Source of the DNA: Streptomyces sp. NBC_00483
Lineage (GTDB): Bacteria; Actinomycetota; Actinomycetes; Streptomycetales; Streptomycetaceae
NCBI RefSeq assembly: GCF_036013745.1
Contig: NZ_CP107880.1
Location: 8,556,001-8,620,000, forward strand
Direction: 5' to 3'
DNA length: 64,000 nt
Shown: positions 59,704-64,000 of the stretch, piece after piece
Position numbering within the stretch: position 1 is the first letter of the stretch
How the letters are laid out: the number at the start of each line of letters is the position of its first letter
Notes under the pieces: model-generated
The model's input: the letters and a program-made list of their open reading frames with translations, nothing else
What the model was told of the DNA's origin: nothing
The model's database searches: none
Program-made: the position numbers and the translations under genes

Positions 59704-60372
59704 GTGACGATTCGTGTGCTGATGGTGGATGACCAGGAGATGGTGCGCCGCGGAATGGGGCGGATCCTCGAGAGTCAACCGGACATCGAAGTGGTCGGTG
59801 AGGCCGCCGACGGAGTGGCCGCACTGGAACAGGCCCGCCTGCTGCGGCCCGATGTCGCTCTCATGGACGTGCGCATGCCCCGGATGGATGGACTCGAGGT
59901 CACCCGCAGGCTGCTCGAACCCGCCTCCGGGCTCACCACGAAGGTCGTCGTTGTGACGACCTTCGACCTGGACGAGTACGTGTATCCGGCGCTGCGCTAC
60001 GGCGCTTCAGGCTTCCTGCTCAAGCGCTCGGGGCCCACGCTGCTCGTGGAGGCGGTCCGTGCGGCCATGGTGGGGGACAGCCTCATCAGTCCCTCGATCA
60101 CGGTCCGGCTGCTGCGCCATGTCACAGGCAACGGAGCTTCCGCTGGGGCGGGTTCGGCGCGGCCGGCGATGGTCGAACCGCTCACCAAGCGGGAGATCGA
60201 GGTCGCTGGAAAGGTGGCCGAGGGCCTGACCAACGCCGACATCGCCGGCGAGATGTTCATCTCGCCGGGCACCGTCAAGACACATGTCGCGAGCATCCAG
60301 CGCAAGCTCGGTGTCCGCAACCGGGTCGGCATCGCCGTCCGGGCCTGGGAGATGGGGTACGCCCCTTCCTAG
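59704..60372 (+). CDS. NarL/LuxR-type response regulator
   Basis: A 222-aa protein from GTG 59704. The receiver has VLMVDDQEMVRRGMGRILES (acidic pair), VALMDVRMPRMDGLEVTRRL (phospho-Asp) and GFLLKRSGP (Lys). The LuxR HTH is LTKREIEVAGKVAEGLTNAD, then IAGEMFISPGTVKTHVASIQ and RKLGVRNRV. It lies 10 bp before its kinase partner and probably controls the lipoprotein/ABC operon downstream, which carries a palindrome at 61649. Confidence 0.93.
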   Translation: MTIRVLMVDDQEMVRRGMGRILESQPDIEVVGEAADGVAALEQARLLRPDVALMDVRMPRMDGLEVTRRLLEPASGLTTKVVVVTTFDLDEYVYPALRYGASGFLLKRSGPTLLVEAVRAAMVGDSLISPSITVRLLRHVTGNGASAGAGSARPAMVEPLTKREIEVAGKVAEGLTNADIAGEMFISPGTVKTHVASIQRKLGVRNRVGIAVRAWEMGYAPS

Positions 60373-60382
60373 GCTGAGGCAC

Positions 60383-61567
60383 ATGATGCGAACCACACCC
60401 ATCGGACTCGGGCGCCGGCGCGCCTTATGGTGCGGGCTGACGCTCGTCCTGCTGGGGCTGCCGGCGTTCCTCGGACCGCCCATGGCCCTGCTGCTCGCCC
60501 TGGTCGCGGTCGCCACCGTGCTGGCCGCCCTCGTGCCCTGGCCTCTGGGCCCGGTCACCCTGGTCCGGGCCGGATACGTGGTCGCCGTCCTCTCACTTGC
60601 CGTGGACCTCGGGTACCGGGGGCAGCAGGGGCTCACTCTGCTGTGGATGCCCTTCGAGTTCGCCGCACTGCTGGTGCTCACCGCACGCCTCGTACGCCGC
60701 GAACCCCGCCCGGTGCTCCCGGGTGCGACCCTCGCGATCGCCGCACTGGTGCTCCCACTGCGCTTCACCGTGCGCAACCCCGAGTCGGGCACCAACGGGT
60801 CCCTGCTCATGCTGGTGCTCACGCTGGTCCCCGTGCTCTGCGCGGTCGGCATCGGCATGCGGCTGCGTACCACGGACACCCGAAGCCGCCTGGCGGTTCT
60901 TGAGGCCCGCAGGGACCAGCGGCTGCACATGGCCCGCGTCCTGCACGACTTCGTCGCCCATGAACTGACCGGCATGGTCCTGGAGGTGCAGGCGGCACGC
61001 ACCAGCGCCTACGACCCGGGCGAGTACGACGCCTTCCTCGCCCGGCTGGAGGAGTCGGGACTGCGGGCCCTCGATCAGATGGACCGCACCCTGGACACCC
61101 TGCGCCAGGCCGAGCAACTGCCCGCGCACGGCGGAGCCGCCGATGAGCCGGCCGAGGCTCCGACCCGGGTCCACGGACTCGTCGACCTGCCCGACCTCAC
61201 GGAGCGCTTCTCGGCATCCACGTCCATTCCGACCGAACTCGACCTGGACGAGACGCTGGTGGGCACCCTGCGTCGGGAGAGCGACGAAACCGCGTACACC
61301 CTGGTCCTTGAGGCGCTGACGAACGTACGCCGTCATGCGGCGGGAGCGACCTCAGTGAGGGTCGGTGTACGCCGGGACGCCGAGGACCGGTTGTGCGTGA
61401 AGGTCATCGACAACGGTGGTCAGAGCAGCCCGCTGGTCGGGGACCGGGACGGCGGCGGCACCGGCCTCGCGGGTCTCGACGAGCGGTTCGCCCTGCTGGG
61501 CGGGGGACTTGAGGCCGGACCCGACGGCACGGGCTGGCAGGTCACCGGCATCCTGCCGCTCCTGTAG
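60383..61567 (+). CDS. DesK-type sensor histidine kinase
   Basis: A 394-aa kinase. About five TM helices (LWCGLTLVLLGLPAFLGPPM onward) precede the HisKA_3 motif HMARVLHDFVAHELTGMVLE with the phospho-His in LHDFVAHEL. The HATPase domain has ETAYTLVLEALTNVRRHAAG (N box), DNGGQSSP and GGGTGLAGLDERFALLGG (G box). There is no large sensor domain, so it probably senses the membrane itself. ATG 60383 or 60386 starts it. Confidence 0.92.
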   Translation: MMRTTPIGLGRRRALWCGLTLVLLGLPAFLGPPMALLLALVAVATVLAALVPWPLGPVTLVRAGYVVAVLSLAVDLGYRGQQGLTLLWMPFEFAALLVLTARLVRREPRPVLPGATLAIAALVLPLRFTVRNPESGTNGSLLMLVLTLVPVLCAVGIGMRLRTTDTRSRLAVLEARRDQRLHMARVLHDFVAHELTGMVLEVQAARTSAYDPGEYDAFLARLEESGLRALDQMDRTLDTLRQAEQLPAHGGAADEPAEAPTRVHGLVDLPDLTERFSASTSIPTELDLDETLVGTLRRESDETAYTLVLEALTNVRRHAAGATSVRVGVRRDAEDRLCVKVIDNGGQSSPLVGDRDGGGTGLAGLDERFALLGGGLEAGPDGTGWQVTGILPLL

Positions 61568-61648
61568 CGGCTCGACGACACCGGCTGAACCACGCCCGGG
61601 ACGGGCCTCGCACAGACCCCGGCACCGGTCCCGAATCAGTCCCCGAAT

Positions 61649-61666
61649 ATCTGCCGAACGGCAGAT
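61649..61666. promoter_or_regulatory. Palindrome ATCTGCC-GAAC-GGCAGAT
   Basis: Perfect 7-bp arms, 69 bp before the lipoprotein start and between the kinase gene and the ABC operon. It is a candidate binding site for the adjacent NarL-type regulator. Confidence 0.55.
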
Positions 61667-61734
61667 GCCCAAAGGGGCGCGGCAGACGAGTCTTGGATCA
61701 CTCACCGAGAGAGACAAGAACCCCGGAGGACACC

Positions 61735-62175
61735 GTGCTCCCTCGCAACTGGTCCCGCGCCCTGTTGGCCGCCCCCGCCGTAGCCGTTCTGGTCACAGCC
61801 ACCGGATGCGCCAGCGCGAAGGACGCCGAACCCGAGAAGAAGACGTTCTCCTTCCAGGGGAACACCCTCGACGTCAGGTCTCACGGCATCCCCACCGATC
61901 TGGTCGCCTCGGGCCGCGACGACGTCCTTGTCACCCGGTGGTTCGACGTGGGCTTGGGCGCCGACGACGAGGCGAGCTGGGAACTGGCCAAGGGCACGCT
62001 CGATCTGCGGGCCATGTGCAGCAAGCTCGCCAACTGCGATGTGCGTTTCAAGGTCGAGGTGCCCAAGTCCGTGAAGGTGCTGCGCAACGGCCGCCCCACG
62101 GATCTCAAGGGGGCCAAGAGCCAGGCTGCGGGCAGCCCGTCGCAGGCCGCCACCGCCATCCGGACTCGGGTGTAA
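61735..62175 (+). CDS. Small lipoprotein (DUF4097-like start)
   Basis: A 146-aa protein from GTG 61735 with GGAGG upstream. Lipobox VTATGC gives a lipidated Cys near residue 23. The mature part (LDVRSHGIPTDLVASGRDDV, then WELAKGTLDLRAMCSKLANC with a likely disulfide) resembles the first part of DUF4097 adhesin-like lipoproteins but ends early, lacking most of the beta repeat. It is co-transcribed with the ABC transporter and two-component system, so it may be an accessory sensor or sink. Confidence 0.78.
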   Translation: MLPRNWSRALLAAPAVAVLVTATGCASAKDAEPEKKTFSFQGNTLDVRSHGIPTDLVASGRDDVLVTRWFDVGLGADDEASWELAKGTLDLRAMCSKLANCDVRFKVEVPKSVKVLRNGRPTDLKGAKSQAAGSPSQAATAIRTRV

Positions 62176-62188
62176 GGGAGCCACCGGC

Positions 62189-63112
62189 ATGCTGGAACTC
62201 ATCGACATCACGAAGGTCTACCGGGGCGGCAAGCGTGCCGTGGACGGGATGACCCTGCGCATGGAGAGCGGAATGGTCGGCCTGCTCGGCCCCAACGGCG
62301 CCGGCAAGTCCTCGCTCATGCGGATCGCCTCCACCGTCACCCGCCCCACCAGCGGGCAGGTCGTGTTCAACGGCACCGACGTGGTGGCCAAACCGGACGT
62401 GCTGCGTCAGGCCCTCGGCTACCTGCCGCAGGACTTCGGCGTCTACCCGAACCTGACCTCACGGGAGTTCCTCTCCTACCTGGCCGCGGCCAAGGGCCTG
62501 TCCGCCCGCTCCGCACGCGCACGTATCGACGAACTTCTCCAACTGGTCAACCTGACAGAGGCAGTCAAACGACCCCTGGGCAAGTACTCCGGGGGCATGA
62601 TGCGCCGCGTCGGCATCGCCCAGGCATTGCTCGCCGACCCGCAAGTGATCATTGTCGACGAGCCCACCGCGGGCCTCGACCCCGAAGAACGCGTCCGCTT
62701 CCGCAACCTGCTCAGCGATCTGGCCGCGGACCGCGTGGTCATGCTCTCCACCCACATCGTCTCCGACGTCGAGTCGGTCGCCGCCGACATCGCGGTCGTC
62801 GCACAGGGGCGGCTACTGCGCCGTGGCTCCCCCGAGGACCTCCTCGCCGCGGTGGACGGCTGGGTGTGGGACGTCCTCGTGGACCCGGCCGATGTCGCCG
62901 CCGTACGGGAGCGTCACCTCGTCTCCCGGATGGTGCGCACCACCAGCGGTGTACGGGTGCGGCTGATCACTCATGTGCCGCCGTACGCCACGGCGCAGCC
63001 AGTCACTCCCGACCTTGAGGACGCCTATCTGGCGATCGTCAACCAAGTCGGCCCGAAGAGCAGCGAGTTCACCTCGCAGGACCGGACCGTGGACCTGAGG
63101 GGCGGCTGGTGA
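62189..63112 (+). CDS. ABC transporter ATP-binding protein
   Basis: A 307-aa ATPase of the exporter or resistance kind. Walker A MVGLLGPNGAGKSSLMRI, Q-loop LGYLPQDFGVYP, signature KYSGGMMRRVGIAQALL, Walker B VIIVDEPTAGLDPEE, H-loop VMLSTHIVSDVES. The C-terminal domain of about 100 residues is typical of CcmA-like exporters. It lies 13 bp after the lipoprotein and overlaps the permease (TGATG). Confidence 0.93.
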   Translation: MLELIDITKVYRGGKRAVDGMTLRMESGMVGLLGPNGAGKSSLMRIASTVTRPTSGQVVFNGTDVVAKPDVLRQALGYLPQDFGVYPNLTSREFLSYLAAAKGLSARSARARIDELLQLVNLTEAVKRPLGKYSGGMMRRVGIAQALLADPQVIIVDEPTAGLDPEERVRFRNLLSDLAADRVVMLSTHIVSDVESVAADIAVVAQGRLLRRGSPEDLLAAVDGWVWDVLVDPADVAAVRERHLVSRMVRTTSGVRVRLITHVPPYATAQPVTPDLEDAYLAIVNQVGPKSSEFTSQDRTVDLRGGW

Positions 63113-64000
63113 TGGGTGCTCTCTTCCGGCTCGCGGCAGCCGACTTCTGGGACCGGGTGAGGCGCCCGGCGTACGCGGCGATCCTCTGCGCCGCGGTCGT
63201 TCTGGGCTACCTCGCAACGCCCGGCAAGGACGCCGGCTGGGTCGTGATGCAGATCGGCCGCTACCGAGGCGAGTACAACAGCGCCTACATCGGCATGGTC
63301 GTCGCCCTCGCGGGCGCGGTCTGGCTCTGTCTCGGTGGTTTCTATGTCGTACGCAATGCCATCTCCCGCGATGAGAGCACCGGTGTGGGACGGCTGCTCG
63401 CGGCCACCCCGATCAGCAACGCCACCTATCTCCTGGCGAAGTTCCTGAGCAGTGTGCTGGTCCTGGCCTCCATGCTGGGTGTGCTCGTGGTCACCGCGGT
63501 GGTCATGCAGCTGGCGCGTGGCGAGGTCCTGGCCATCGATCCCGTGGAACTGCTCAAGCCCTTCGTGCTGATCGCACTGCCCCTCATGGTGTTCACCGCG
63601 GCCGCGGCGCTCCTTTTCGAGACCATCCCGCTGCTGCGGGCGGGGCTCGGCAACATCCTCTGGTTCTTCATCTGGGCGTTCATCGCCATCGGCGGGCAGT
63701 CGCCCAACGCCCCGCTCGGCGGGATCGGTGTGCACGGCGTCGTGCAGTCGCTCGGCGGTGACATGAGGGCCCAGGGCATCGACCCCTCCAAGGTCGGCGA
63801 GTTCAGTCTCGGCCTGACCCTGGTGGACAAGCCGCTCGACACGTTCGTCTGGCACGGCTTCGGCCCCGATGCCGACTATCTGCTCTCGCGGTTCGCCCTG
63901 GTCCTGATCGCGGCAGCCCTTGTCCTCGTCCCGGCCTTGTGGTTCCCGCGCTTCGACCCGGCGCGCGGTCGTGAGGTGGCTGATCCGGCGCGGCAGAATC
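63112..64000 (+). CDS. ABC exporter permease (3' end outside window)
   Basis: From ATG 63112 the frame is open to the window edge (296 residues seen). There are TM helices at YAAILCAAVVLGYLA, YIGMVVALAGAVWLCLGGFY, YLLAKFLSSVLVLASMLGVL, LIALPLMVFTAAAALLF and NILWFFIWAFIAIGG, with TPISNATYLLAKFLSS the usual coupling segment of ABC-2-like exporters. It pairs with the upstream ATPase; the substrate is unknown. Confidence 0.88.
   Translation, partial: MGALFRLAAADFWDRVRRPAYAAILCAAVVLGYLATPGKDAGWVVMQIGRYRGEYNSAYIGMVVALAGAVWLCLGGFYVVRNAISRDESTGVGRLLAATPISNATYLLAKFLSSVLVLASMLGVLVVTAVVMQLARGEVLAIDPVELLKPFVLIALPLMVFTAAAALLFETIPLLRAGLGNILWFFIWAFIAIGGQSPNAPLGGIGVHGVVQSLGGDMRAQGIDPSKVGEFSLGLTLVDKPLDTFVWHGFGPDADYLLSRFALVLIAAALVLVPALWFPRFDPARGREVADPARQN

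Noticed and set aside
57374..59824. 816-codon frame antisense to the GH106 gene
   Set aside because: Shadow of a gene with recognisable family features.
1..64000. CRISPR arrays, tRNA or rRNA genes
   Set aside because: No regularly spaced repeats with spacers, no tRNA-like TTCGA-arm/anticodon pattern and no rRNA sequence were recognised.

Overview
The window is GC-rich actinobacterial DNA, and gene style and protein families point to Streptomyces or a close relative. The signs are strong third-position G/C bias, many GTG starts, ATGA-coupled operons and lipoprotein signals with actinobacterial lipoboxes. No rRNA, tRNA or CRISPR array was recognised. Intact catabolic, transport and regulatory operons alternate with stretches of decayed insertion sequences and gene fragments, as is typical of a plastic chromosome region.

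Layout. 1-6.3 kb: a divergent SDR/LysR pair sharing a LysR-type operator, a lipoprotein, an IS630 remnant joined to a short Cys-rich RiPP-like tail, a GNAT protein, an anti-sigma-type ATPase, a methyltransferase, and a 3 x 22 bp tandem repeat beside a TnsA remnant. 6.3-10.6 kb: a leftward aldehyde dehydrogenase / CoA-transferase / broken acetoacetate-decarboxylase-like group with two matching operator palindromes upstream, then nested IS481 and IS5 remnants. 11-17.5 kb: sugar locus 1, with a DeoR regulator divergent from two tandem arabinose-isomerase-fold genes, a sugar-porter MFS transporter and a zinc polyol dehydrogenase. 17.8-26.5 kb: two DUF4239-like proteins flank a surface or glycan group (lactone oxidase, GDP-mannose 3,5-epimerase-like, glycosyltransferase, EF-hand/TNT protein, acyltransferase fused to an SGNH hydrolase).

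26.5-34.5 kb is a potassium island on the minus strand: a KimA-like permease, a 27-aa membrane micropeptide, kdpF, kdpA, kdpB, kdpC, a terminator-like hairpin, kdpE and a deleted kdpD. 34.8-44.3 kb holds small membrane proteins, a TetR regulator with two operators, an MBL-fold hydrolase, a P-loop kinase whose end runs antisense into a second MurG-like gene, a graveyard of cyclase, DoxX and SDR fragments, a VanZ protein and a quinone-oxidoreductase-like protein.

44.5-59.4 kb is sugar locus 2: a LacI regulator divergent from a third isomerase paralogue, followed by a GH78 alpha-L-rhamnosidase, a peptide-type ABC importer (binding protein, permease, permease-ATPase fusion, ATPase) and a very large GH106-type alpha-L-rhamnosidase. 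Neither glycosidase has a signal peptide, so the likely logic is import of intact rhamnosides, cleavage in the cytoplasm and isomerisation of the released sugar. 59.7-64 kb: a NarL/DesK-type two-component system, a lipoprotein and an ABC exporter that runs off the window edge.

The most unusual items are the three isomerase paralogues in two uncharacterised sugar loci, the possible Tn7-like transposon end at about 6.05-6.28 kb, the EF-hand/TNT NADase-like protein, the GDP-mannose epimerase / lactone oxidase pair, and the rearranged kdp operon with its extra micropeptide.
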